From: Sphagnum compactum
Lineage: Eukaryota > Bryophyta > Sphagnopsida > Sphagnales
Length of the DNA: 64,000 nucleotides
Reading direction: 5' to 3'
NCBI GenBank assembly: GCA_965153455.1
Contig: OZ234497.1
Span: 5,332,001-5,396,000 of the forward strand
Position numbers and translations under genes: made by a program. This document shows positions 1-11,212 of this stretch, piece by piece. The first letter of the stretch is position 1; each line of letters opens with the position of its first letter. The notes below the pieces were generated by a model that saw only the letters and a list, made by a program, of their open reading frames with translations, was not told the origin of the DNA and made no database searches.

Positions 1-1595
1 TTAGTCATATTTTATAGAATTGATTTCACAATTTTCAATGCTAAGGTGTGGAATATAATGAATTTTTAACAGATTTTGTTGTTGGAAATTCAAAAAAATT
101 ACAAAAATATATGTTTGGAAGGAAAAATCGATTAAACCTTCAATGTGTTCACACTTGGGTCAATGGCAAAAGATACATTAATAAACATGAAAATAACATA
201 ACAAGGTTATGGTGTAAAATTTTACTTCAAACTAATGTTGAACGTATTGAAAGTAATGGGGGTTTTACTTCTATTTATACCCTTTTGGGACCTAGTTCAA
301 AAAAGTTTTCATGGAAGTTTTCATACGGGCCCACCATCTAAATTTTTTTTTTGAAAATCTTCCAAAACTATAAATAAATTATCTGTTAATTACATGTTAT
401 GGATGAAATATGGACGATGATGGATGAATTTCATAAAATAACGATGGTGTTGGCCATGTCATTTAATTTGTAACATCATTTCCCTTCCTAGCAATGAGTT
501 GCACAAAAAACAACCTTGGGCTTGTTTGGATACCTTTGGTGGAATTTTTTTATCTTATCAATGGCATTTGAAAGATGTCAAATTGATTCCCATGTTCATT
601 CACTAATGTCATAGCCTCACCAATGGATGAGATATTACAATTGTTGGTTTGGAAACCTAAAATCAAGACTCTCTCCCACTTTGTATTTTTATTCACCATT
701 GATTTCAATATGTGGAGGCAATTCAAAAACTTTTCATGGGATGGTGGACATGTGGTAGTGTGATGCACCATTCATATTAATCATTTGTCATTTGTTTTAT
801 GTGTGTGGAAGGCGACATCGAGTTTGGATGTGATGTGCCATTTAGGGTAATTCTTTGTCACTTGTTTTATGCGTGTGGTTAATGATAATTGTAAATGCCA
901 ACATGGTAGCACACAAGAATTGATGGATGTGTTTAATTGATACTTTGCTCATAAATCTACTTGATTCCTACTAAATCACAACGCACCCACACCACCCAAA
1001 TCATTACAACTTTCCACACATACCCTATACTTAAGAATCCAACAATCCAAAATATATATTTTTCAAACAAACATCATGATACAAAAGACCTTTTTTGTTT
1101 TATTTCTTTCTACTCCATCACACTATTCCATGGATTAAACATTTCATTCATGCAACTAAGATCTACACAACAATTGATGTTTTCCCACCTCCATGAACAT
1201 GTTTTCAACTCTTGAACCCACAATTTTTTTCAATGTCTCCTCCAATTCCTTCACTACTTTAGCAAAGATCTTTAGCTTTTTCATATGTGGATTAGTTAAA
1301 GAAGGTACAATTTCACTATTATCACTATCATCCTTCATTAATTTCTTTTCAATTTAAAAAAACATTCTACCTAAAACATATCTTATTCAACACGCACCCC
1401 CTTAAAATAACCCTTCAAGGAAATACCAACCATTTTGGATTGGTTGTTTATTCATTTATAGTCCTCTTGGCAAACAACCTAAGGTAACTAAACCTTAAAT
1501 GGAGAGTGCCCTAATTTAAACATTTATATTTGTGTGCAAACCTACTAGGAATTAATCCTTAAATGGGCACATTTTAAGCTTATAATAAAAACAAT
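1..1595. other. AT-rich intergenic DNA, no gene recognised
   Basis: This stretch has many stops in all frames. One open stretch of 97 codons on the plus strand (48-341) carries a plausible amino-acid mix (a run reading VNGKRYINKHENNITRLW), so it may be the worn end of a transposon protein, but I do not recognise the family. The rest shows only simple AT-rich sequence and short runs of T. Confidence 0.5.
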
Positions 1596-1749
1596 CACTA
1601 CTACAAAATGTGGGTGTAGTTCACTAGTTCCCATACACTAGACTAGTGAATTCATTACTTTCCAATTAGTCCCTATTTACTAAAACCAGTGAATTGACTC
1701 AAAATCTAGTGAAATCATTTGGCGTATAAGGACACCTTTTGTTGTAGTA
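1596..1749. mobile_element. CACTA-type mini-element, copy 1
   Basis: The element starts CACTACTACAAAATG and ends CACCTTTTGTTGTAGTA, so its ends are near-inverted repeats of the CACTA (En/Spm) type. It is flanked by the 3-bp direct repeat AAT (1593-1595 and 1750-1752), the target-site size known for this superfamily. The last base is A where G is expected. It has no coding capacity and is exactly as long (154 bp) as the copy at 2159. Confidence 0.8.
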
Positions 1750-2158
1750 AATTAATCCATTCAATTATATTATGGGTTTACTTAAAAATTTATTCACATT
1801 CATTTAGGAATGGATTAACATATTTTCACATGTGACCTTTAGTGATTTATGCACAACCAAAAGGCGAATTGGTAACTACTTAATGGATGTTATGAAATAA
1901 TTATTAATTTTCCATGCGATTAACTTAAACATAATTAGTGTCCTTGAATGGGTTGTTATTCACCAACCAACGATTTCTATGTGAACATTTTACGCACAAC
2001 TGCATTAATAACTTCATCACAAATTATTTTCACATTGAGAATCATGCATTGACCATTTTAGTGCATTTAAAATCATTTCAGAGTTTTACATGAGATTTTA
2101 AAAAGATGAATAAAATAGTGTGAGAAAACCAGATGTGGAACTTGCTACTTGATTCAAT

Positions 2159-2312
2159 CACTATTACAAAATGTGGGTGCCATTCATTAATCCATGTTCA
2201 TTAGGCTAGTGAATTCACTGCTTCCCTATTAGATCCCGTTCTCTATGACCAATAAATTCTATCAACATCCAATGAAATCACTTGGTGTACATGGACACCT
2301 TTTGTTGTAGTG
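2159..2312. mobile_element. CACTA-type mini-element, copy 2
   Basis: It starts CACTATTACAAAATG and ends CACCTTTTGTTGTAGTG, with a 3-bp direct repeat AAT on both sides (2156-2158 and 2313-2315). It shares most of its sequence with copy 1 in the same orientation, including the internal CTAGTGAATTCA block. It must have been mobilised by a transposase encoded elsewhere, because none is present here. Confidence 0.82.
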
Positions 2313-3100
2313 AATGCCACACAATGATGAAGATGTGAACATGACCCCAAAGGAGCAGGATGGATCAAATGACAATTTTAATTGTAATGAATAAAATTAC
2401 ATGAGGAGTGGGAAGATGCACAACACAAAGAATATCTTCCTTTTATGAACTATTTCTATCAACTGCCATTAACGCCTAGTTTAAACGGAATGCCACTAAA
2501 GCCCATTTCAAGCACTTCACCCAAGTTAAATCCCAAGTCAAATCTAAAATCCAATCATGTTTAAAAAGCCCTTGCCACAATGCAAAACTACTGTACCTAT
2601 GGTGATGAAAAATTAATGTGTTTGGGATCAAATTCTATGCCTAGGCAAGGGAATGTAATAGTTGTTTTTCAACAATTTGTGCACAAACCTTGAATTGCAT
2701 AGAAGGTGCTACTGAAGGTGACGATGACCCCACGACATGATTGAATTTGCGGTAGAGGAAAACAATGAAGAACAAAAATTGGGACAATGCCTCCCTAAAG
2801 TTAACAATGGATAGTGTTGAATGAGTGGTAATTTGCAGACCATTGCTAAAAGGTGGGGTGCACCTACCACATCATTCTGTAACCACATTTATGAGATTAC
2901 ACTGTCATGAAAAGGAGGGAAAACATGGGTTTTACAAAAAGAATAAGAAGTTACACTAATGGAATACATGAAAAAAATGCAGTCAATTGGGCATCCAATC
3001 ATGCTTACACAACTATGGCTGAAGGTTGCAGAAATTACATAAGAAAGGTCGACACCTTTCAAGAATGGCATACCCGGGTGGGGGTGGTTGAGGTGGTTTA
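2313..3100. other. Intergenic DNA upstream of a transposase relic
   Basis: No gene is recognised. An open stretch at 2907-3101 on the plus strand (basic, beginning KRRENMGFTKRIRSY) lies just before the DDE_1 relic and in the same direction. It could be the worn DNA-binding N-terminus of that transposase, but I cannot match it to a helix-turn-helix domain by eye. Confidence 0.35.
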
Positions 3101-3109
3101 AGAGGTGAA

Positions 3110-4470
3110 ATCTTGACTTATCAATGAAAATTGCTTAAGGTTTGAGAATAAGGCATTCGAAAGGCCTTTGCTTATCAAATGTAAACATTTTCCACTAAAA
3201 CCTATCTAAAGTTTCTAACATGCCCAACTATCCACCATCACAAATTTGGAATTATGATGAATTTAACACACAAGCATGTCAAAATCAAGGTGCACTTGTT
3301 TTAACATAAACATGTTCAAGAACAATGCATTCAATCATGTTAAATGATCGTGAATGAGTGTCTGTGTTATCATACATTAATGTAGTAAGCATAGCACTCC
3401 CAAATTTTTACATTTTCAAAGGTAAACACTTACACATAATTTCATTACCAAATGTGAATCTAGTGCTACAATGGTGATGCAACTTAAAGTTTGGATGATA
3501 ACCATTTGTTTGACAAATGGATTTCACATTTCATTGCTTTTGTTCAAAATTTTGAAGGTAATTTATGCCCAACCAATCATCACTTACTCATTTTAAATGG
3601 TCACAATTCACATGTTATTGTTGATGTTATCCACAAAACAATGAGTGTGGGTTTGGATCTTATCACCCTGCCATCACACACAAGCCATGCATTATAGTTG
3701 TTTGATGTTTTGTATTAAACCTTTCAAAATTGCTTTTAGAGCTTATAAAAGTGTTCAAACATTGGTTAATAAAAGGAGAGGTGCTAGCAAGGAAGATTTG
3801 GCATAATGGGTGTTTTTGGCCTTCAAAAAGGCATTAACATTAGCAAACATACGCAAAGTCTTTTTAGCCATGGGGATTTAGCCTTTGAATCCAAATGTAA
3901 TGACAAGCAAGATGTAACCATTTGAACAATTCATGAATAGTGAACCTAAAATCCAACATGTGGATTTGCAAGTTGAAGAGGTTTTGAATGATAACTTGAA
4001 TTCATTAGAAGGAATCGTTTACCATTACTACATGGACATTAACATAAAATACAAAAATGATGACTTTTAATTAAATAATGGAACATGAAATTTGAATGAT
4101 GTATCTAATGTATTGACTAACATAAAATCTAGGAGTGTGAATCTTAGAACTATTCACACTAGTTCAAATAACTTATAGCTTGGACCAATAATCTTGTAGG
4201 AAATGGTGTTGGAAGGGTGCAAATCACGTGCAACAATGTTGGTCACTCCTATTGTCGACTTGCATCAGTTCTTGATTCTACTAGAAGTTTCGATTAGGTT
4301 TAGCCATCAAGTGTCAATAGAGGAACCCTTGACCGATTACAACAAAACAATCATGATGACCAATGAACATTATGTGGTTACACTTGAACGAAAAATGAAA
4401 AGAAAAAAACAACAACTCAAGAATAGGATGTTCAAAAGGAGTAGATGTTGGTGTTTAAATGTGTATTTGT
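3110..4470 (+). pseudogene. Degenerate pogo/CENP-B-like transposase (DDE_1 endonuclease)
   Basis: Read across frames, this stretch gives the ordered blocks of a DDE_1 transposase: a block reading QIWNYDEFNTQACQNQGALV near 3240-3300, then SIMLNDRE-stop-VSVLSYIN and PNFYIFKG near 3325-3420. Next come HLLILNGHNSHVIVDVIHKT and LDLITLPSHTSHAL (3570-3696), FKIAFRAYKSVQTLVNKRRG (about 3720-3785), and a C-terminal block with EEPLTDYNKTIMMTNEHYV followed by a lysine-rich tail (4320-4470). In-frame TAA and TGA stops lie near 3305 and 3354, TAG lies straight after SHAL, and several frameshifts occur. In the block where the family has an LDGHNSH-type catalytic Asp, this copy has Asn. It is dead. The family assignment rests on motif order, not on a search. 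Confidence 0.82.
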
Positions 4471-4479
4471 GACAAAAAA

Positions 4480-7100
4480 AAGGATTAAAAGGTGGTGAAA
4501 CATATTTGGTTGGAGGAAAGAACAACTTTAAGAATTTTTTTAATGAACTATGGAACTTTAAGTGGTGTAGAGAGGTGGGTGATGCTTTGCATTCCGCCAT
4601 CAAAGTTAATCTTCCTTTAACAATAATAGCGTACCATGTTCCATTTTGCAAGTTTGCACCCGTTTGATGCAAATACAACATGAAACTCACCATCACCAAA
4701 CATAAAGCTTGATGTGAAGGCCAAGATATGTTGCATGTATTACCTTGGTTGAACCTAACTAGGTGTGCAGAAGAATCACAATTTTTTTTCCCATGGAATG
4801 ATCAACCTCAAATCGACCTCAAACCATTGTTGACATTTGTAAAATGCAAATGTTCATGTGTGACAAAAATGTGTAGTAGGGATAAACAAAGCTCATTTGT
4901 GACTTGATCTAGATGGTTTGAGGTTGATTAGTAATTTGTTTAAGGAAGCTAGGTTAACATTTTGGGTAGCGAGGTGATACATCATGCATTGTTTAAGGAA
5001 AGGTGGTGTGCATTTTGGGGTTGTGAAATGACACATCATATGATTCACATTGTTCACTTTGCCTTGTATTTTTTATCACCACATCATCCATTTCAACAAA
5101 ATTTTGCCTTACATTATGAAAGTAACTAAAACAATTTTAGATCACCAACCATGGTTTTAACTATGCATTCTTCCCAATTCATTATTTGCAATTGACAGAT
5201 TTTTGAGGTTCATTGCAAACCATAATTTGGGTAGTGAACTATTAATAATTAACATTAATGGTAGCAAATGTGGGCCCCCTATTTGTGCATAATAGGTGTC
5301 TAAGTGTCTAAACTTTGAAAAATGTGTAAGTAATTCATGGATGGACAAAAAAGATGATTCCACCATCCTTTGAGTACCCTCTTATTTGCTAAGAGATGAA
5401 AAAATATTCCACATCCAATCTTTATCATTTCAACTGAGCCCTTAAACCTTCCATTTAAGGTTCAGTTGCTTTATACAACTCATTTATTCTTACAATGTCA
5501 ATTTGTCATCATTAGCCTTCACCCTATTGCTTGGTTTGCAAGGGGGGAGGGGGGATTATCCAATCCTTTCATAATGTGTGTTTCCATAATGTGATTATTT
5601 TAATTCAATTAAATTTGTTTTCATACATGTTTTTTTTTTCCATTAAAACCTACTCATCATGTGTTAGGTATAGCAATCTGTTTGGATTCACAGTTCTTCT
5701 AAAACTTTCCTTTAAAATTATTATCTCTTGTTTGATATTTAACTATGGTCATTTATTCTCTTTTCATTTAGTTATGAAATTTTCATTCTAGCATTATTAA
5801 ATGAGGTAGTTTCTGCAAACATGTTGCAAATGTCACAAGCATGGTTCAACCATGAATAAGACACACACATGTCCCAAAACCCAAAAAATACATAACCCAA
5901 ATTTTTTAAAAACTAAATTAAAACAAGGCACAATGACAAGGGGAAATGCATAATGAAAAGACAAGTTTTTTCAACTTGTATTTGTTTGTTTTATGATAAC
6001 AATGCATGGGTATATGGTCATGGATGCATTAAACAAACGTTTTTATGAATTATGTTTAAAATGTATCTATTGAAAATGGAAGGTGATGGATGTATTTCAT
6101 TCATTATATATAATTTCTAAATTCTCGTGGATGAATAGATCCATTAATTGTTTTTAAAGTTATGGAACACAAAAAATGATCATTTTGTATTTTCTAAATA
6201 TTTATATTTATTTTATTAATGTTTTATGGGGTTGATGGAGTTTATCATTGACATTATTCAAAGATTTATATAACCTTTTTTATGGTACCAACATGTATGG
6301 AAGAGGTTTTTGGTGAGATATGAGTTTCAACTAATGTTAAAATATTTTTAAAATTTTAGTTAATTTTTTTTCTTATCCATATCAAACCCCCTAAAGTAAA
6401 AAAGGAAAAAGAGTTGCAAGTGTTACACCCATTCGAAATGAATGGTCTCAAAGCAAATTCACATATCTCAATCTTATATATACATGTTTTTGTTGTGTTT
6501 GTAATATCTAAACTTTAAAATTAAAAATGTGGTTAGTTAAATTATTAATTTGTATTACTATTATCTACTATATAACATGTGAAGTTCAATTAATTTGAAT
6601 ATTTATTTTTTCCAATTTATGATCATATGTACCTATTTAAACATTTTTATCCAACATAAGTAAAACCTTTACCTGTTTACACAAATTTGGCATGACTAGA
6701 ATTTTCCATTAACCTAATTGTTATGTACACATTATGTCATCGATGTTCTTAGTGTGGTGAAATTTTGTAATTTAATTAAAAATTTTCAAATGAAGGATAA
6801 ATAAATGATTTTCTACATTTATGTAGCCAAATTTACTTTTCTGGGGGCCTGAATTGTAAAGATTATACATCAAGTTTAACAATATAACTAGGAAATAGAA
6901 GGGTCCATAAAATTTTATAATTTCAACCTTGTTTGTAATCAAATTTGATTAAATCATCAAATGTATGATCCCAACTTGTGCTACATCACAAATTTGGAAA
7001 AATAAAAATAAAAACCCCAATGTTATACTTGCAATTACACAACAAAAAGAAAATTTTATTTAAGTTGCTCAAATTAGGAAATTGATTTTTTTTTTTCTAT
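4480..7100. other. AT-rich intergenic DNA, nothing recognised
   Basis: Open frames are short and unconvincing. I see only AT-rich sequence, homopolymer runs and occasional simple repeats; no RNA gene, intact element end or recognisable protein block. Confidence 0.6.
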
Positions 7101-7102
7101 TG

Positions 7103-7215
7103 AACGATTCCATAGAAAACCATGCCAAGCACGAAATGGTTCAAGCCATGTGAAGTTCAATTTTTTTTGGTTCTACTAAGCAATTTTACACAAAACCATG
7201 CAAAACACAAAACAC
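7103..7215 (+). repeat. Outlying copies of the 95-bp repeat family
   Basis: Two worn units carry the same key strings as the array at 9155-9905: CCATAGAAAACCATGCCAAGCACGAAATGG, then CAAGCCATGTGAAGTTCAAT, then TTTTACACAAAACCATGCAAAACACAAAA (given here as landmarks of 20-30 bp spanning 7110-7215). They lie 2 kb before the array and in the same orientation. Confidence 0.65.
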
Positions 7216-7599
7216 GAGAAGAAATTGGAAATAAACAACTACAGTTTTAGTTGCAAAAGACAAAATTTTAGTCATAACGGACACATGCAACTACAAACCT
7301 TGTAGTCACCTTAAACAAGTGGCAAAAGATAACCATTCACAAAAACTCCACATGGCATGTACAATCACCCCTATAATCGCATATCACTTGCGAAAACAAG
7401 GGTTTTTCATCCATTGACTAATCGTAGGACTATGTGACTACAAATACAACTACATAAAATATTGGGCAATGTTTTTAAAATCATTAAATTTAAATGATTT
7501 AATATATATTCTTAATCACATTTATTAAGTACATTATTTATATTTGTATAAACAATGCAATATAATAATTCATATTATTGATAATGTCATCAAAATTTC

Positions 7600-7850
7600 A
7601 GCCTATGAGTTGTTGACACGTGTCATTACCTAGATTAAACTAAAAACCTAATTTAAATAACAAGGTAGGCTACCTAATCTAAGTAGCTAAATAAGCCTAG
7701 GTACACACCTAGGTTAAGTAGCCTAATTATGTAGGGTACATATGGTCAACATACCATCATTGACCACAACTAAGTAACTTGTGAGGTTTGATCCTTAGAC
7801 CTTAAGGATGGATATCAATTCCTTTGCCACCAAACCACCCACTTGATGTA
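7600..7850 (-). repeat. SINE-like unit A with a CCTA-rich tail
   Basis: On the minus strand a tRNA-like head has a possible A box (TGGTGGCAAAGG, near 7832-7821) and a possible B box (GGATCAAACCT, 7794-7784), about 38 nt apart. It is followed by a long degenerate tail of TTAGGCTACTTAACCTAGG-like words (7730-7610). The same layout occurs at 22,240-22,440 and 52,430-53,200. The A box here is weak, so alone it would not be convincing. Confidence 0.45.
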
Positions 7851-9150
7851 CAAATATTGTGGAATGCATTCTATTTAACCCATATTTGATTTTAAACATT
7901 ACGTAAACATCAATTTTAATCTTTCATATTTTATTGATATTTGTCCAAACTAAATTTTTTAAAGTTGATTCTTAAAATACTTTCAATATTATACACAATT
8001 AAATGTATTCTTCTTCCAAAAATGAACATTAATTTGAATATATATATTTTTTGAATTTTTTAAAATTGGATTTCATTTTGATGATGATTTGCTAGGATTT
8101 TTTTTCAAGCACATGATTTATAAATGAAAAATATTTTATGATTATATTTAATAACAATAATAAATAGATAATTTATTTCCCACATATTATTCCTTCATTT
8201 CATTAAATATATATATTATACAATGTGATTATCGTATATCATAATTTTAATTAATTCACATATAATTCTTATAAATGGATAGTTTATTTATCACATTTCA
8301 AATAATACTATTTTTCTAAATATCAGTTATAATATTTATGATGTATAATATATATTTATATTATATATTTTAATCTAAATCACATTTAGTAATGTGAAAT
8401 AATTAATGAATTTGATGGAATTTTAAGTTTAATATTTTTACAAATATAGTATATAAATTTTATCTAAAATTATGGTAAAATTCTTATGATAAAATAAATG
8501 ATATATTTTTTGACATCTTAAACCTCTATTTGATTTAAAAAAAAATCATACTTGATTATGATTATAATAAGTTGTAATTTTACCAATAAAATTTAATTTA
8601 CATGTATAATATATAATTAAATAATCATCATATATAATATTTATAAATAGATCATAATTCAAATATATTTAATAAAAATATAATAATTTGTATTGTCAAT
8701 AAACAATACAAAATACTAATAAACAATTAGACACAAGTTGATTATCAAACAAATATTGTAATTTCAAAGATGCCATATATGTTTTAATCATCAAAATATT
8801 GTAAATGGAAAAAATTATTGGCCCTAGTTGCCCAAAACAACTATTACCAGTTGCAAAAACAACTATGTTTTCATCCATCCAAGGATCCATTCACAATATT
8901 GGATGAAAAATGTGCACTTTCATTTTACTTTTCCATCCAAACATGTAATAGTCACAAATTATAATCACATTTCTAACTTCATTCGATTATATCAACATTG
9001 TAATTGCATATATAACGACACACATTTACAACTAAAATGAAACATAGGATTAACCCAATTGTAGTTGTAAAAGAAGTTGATTTGGACACTAATTGCATCT
9101 ATAGTCATAACCATATGGTTGGAATGGACAAGATTTCTCCTAGTGAAATG
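7851..9150. other. Very AT-rich intergenic DNA
   Basis: This stretch is mostly A and T, with many TATA and ATAT words between 8000 and 8700. I see no gene. It leads straight into the 95-bp repeat array. Confidence 0.6.
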
Positions 9151-9154
9151 ACAA

Positions 9155-9905
9155 GCCTTATGAAATTCAATTTTTTTTGGTTTTATGGAGCAATTCTACA
9201 CAAAACCATGCAAAGCACAAAATGGCAAGCCACATGAAGTTTGATCTTTTTGTGCTATGTAGAACATGAAAACATGAATCTTGCGATTCTACACAAAACC
9301 ATGCAAAGCACAAAATGACAAGCCACATGAAGTTTGATATTTTTGTTCGACGTAGAATATCAAAAACATGAAATCTTACAATTCTACACAAAACCATGCA
9401 AAGCACAAAATGACAAGCCATGTGAAGTTTGATCTTTTTGTGCTATGTAGAACATGAAAACATGAATCTTGCGATTCTGCACAAAACCATGCAAAACACA
9501 AAATGACAAGCCACATGAAGTTTGATCTTTTTGTTCTACGTAAAACATCAAAAACATGAAATCTTGCGATTCTACACAAAACCATGGAAAGTACAAAATG
9601 ACAAGCCACATGAAGTTTGATCTTTTTGTTCTACGTAGAACATAAAAAACATGAAATCTTGCGATTCTACACAAAACCATGCAAAGCACAAAATGACAAG
9701 CCACATCAAGTTTAATGTTTTTTGTTTTATGTATAGAACATCAAAACATGAAATCTTGCGATTCTACACGAAACCATGCAAAGCACAAAATGACAAGGCA
9801 CATTAAGTTTAATGTTTTTTGTTTTATGTATAGAACATCAAACCATGAAATCTTGTGATTCTACACAAAACCATGCAAAGCACAAAATGACAAGCACCAT
9901 GAAGT
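9155..9905 (+). repeat. Tandem array of about eight 95-bp units
   Basis: The string ACACAAAACCATGCAAAG recurs near 9197, 9292, 9387, 9481, 9576, 9669, 9768 and 9862, a spacing of about 93-100 bp. Each unit continues with GCACAAAATGACAAGCCACA, then TGAAGTTTGATCTTTTTGTT, a TACGTAGAACAT word, and CATGAAATCTTGCGATTCT. Units differ by scattered point changes and small indels. The overlapping minus-strand open frames here (repeats of FVLCMVLCRI) are by-products of the repeat and are not genes. Confidence 0.9.
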
Positions 9906-10049
9906 TTGATGGCGGAGTATAACATGTGCATTTGCGAGTGCATCACAATGTCTCTAGTCTCTACCCTGAAGGGCAAAGCCAATGAAAATGATACTTACTA
10001 GTCAGTCTACCAAATTCGTAAGATTCGACTCTCTACATTGTCTGTCAGT

Positions 10050-11212
10050 CGTCGTCCTCGTCGTCAGTATCTTCTCATCCGAGTTTCCTTCGTTCTTCCA
10101 GCACGAATTCTGTCCACGTATCCAGCACTATCATCCATAATGAAGCGCTCTCCTCTGGCTTTGTAGTGTGTCCCTTGCTGCCTGCGCTCGGGTTCTCTCT
10201 CTCTTCTCTTTCTCTCTCTCGCTCACTGTGTTTCCTTTTCTTCCTTTTCTCGCTAGCTCTTCCAGGTTCTTCTGTCAACTATTTGCACTTCTCTGCATTT
10301 TTCTTCTTTCAAAATCTGCTAAAAAATCTCTTCAGTGTTGGGGTTTTTTTTTTCCCCCCCCCTACCTCGGGACTTTTGTTTTCTCCCCTCATGCTGGCTC
10401 CTTTCAAATGCAGTGTGCACATTTTTTCCTCGAGGTGTACTCGCTGTTACATGTTCTCTCTCCTTCTCTTATCTGTGTATTTCTGTATTTCTTCGAGCTA
10501 GTTGTTTTGTGAAGTGTGTGTTTCCTTTTGTCTGTTTTTTTGCGTTTTTTTTGGGTGGGGGGCGTGTTTTTCTAGTTGACGGGTCTTTTTGTGTGTGTGT
10601 GTGTGTTCTGGTCCATTTTGCTGCAACGGGTTTCTAGAATGCCTTGGGTTTTGGGTTTGGGACCAGAACTGCTGCTGCAAAGGAAAGGATGGTTCTGGGA
10701 TCTTCGGCGTTTTGGCCACTTTGGGTTGAATGTGGCTGTTTCGAGAACACGTTGTTGATGAAACTCATAAGAAGTGGTTTTGTGTATGAGAGATTTCCTC
10801 GCGCGAGGGAGGATATCTGTTTCGTACTTCTTTTATACAATTTTTAGGGTTTCTCAACAAGACAAGGACGAGGGTTTTCTTGCACCATCAAACTGCCTTT
10901 GCTACCCTCCTTCAAGTTCAGTGTTCCTTTCTCCTTGCCCCTGTGCTGCTGCCATTCCTGCAATTGAAAACGCGTGGGAAAACACAGAGGGGCGGGGGGA
11001 CATGTTTCACGAGGTTTGGGGATTGGCAGGTGAGCATAGGGTTCATGAGGTTCAGGGTTTTCCAGAGCTGGTTACCATTTGTGACTAGAAATTGCAACCA
11101 CTGTCTAAACCCAATAGCAGAATGAGTAGAATTCTGTGCAGGTTTCTGAATGTGGTGCAAGAATTTCTTTTCTGGATGGGAATGCTGGGGTACTTATTCG
11201 GTGGTTCACATC
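10050..11212 (+). promoter_or_regulatory. Likely promoter and leader of the WEB-family gene
   Basis: Base composition changes sharply near 9,950 from AT-rich repeat DNA to more balanced sequence. A pyrimidine-rich tract (CTCTCTCTTCTCTTTCTCTC, 10,191-10,225), typical of plant 5' leaders, and a GT run (10,590-10,606) follow. Many short upstream ATGs lie between here and the coding start, so the leader either contains an intron or starts further downstream. I cannot place the transcription start. Confidence 0.45.

Noticed and set aside
9167-9704. Three overlapping minus-strand frames of 77-106 codons
   Set aside because: They repeat the same words in step with the 95-bp repeat and have no protein-like features beyond the repeat.
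10166-10637. Overlapping plus-strand frames rich in Phe, Leu, Ser and Cys
   Set aside because: They come from the pyrimidine-rich leader of the WEB gene, where all frames stay open by composition.
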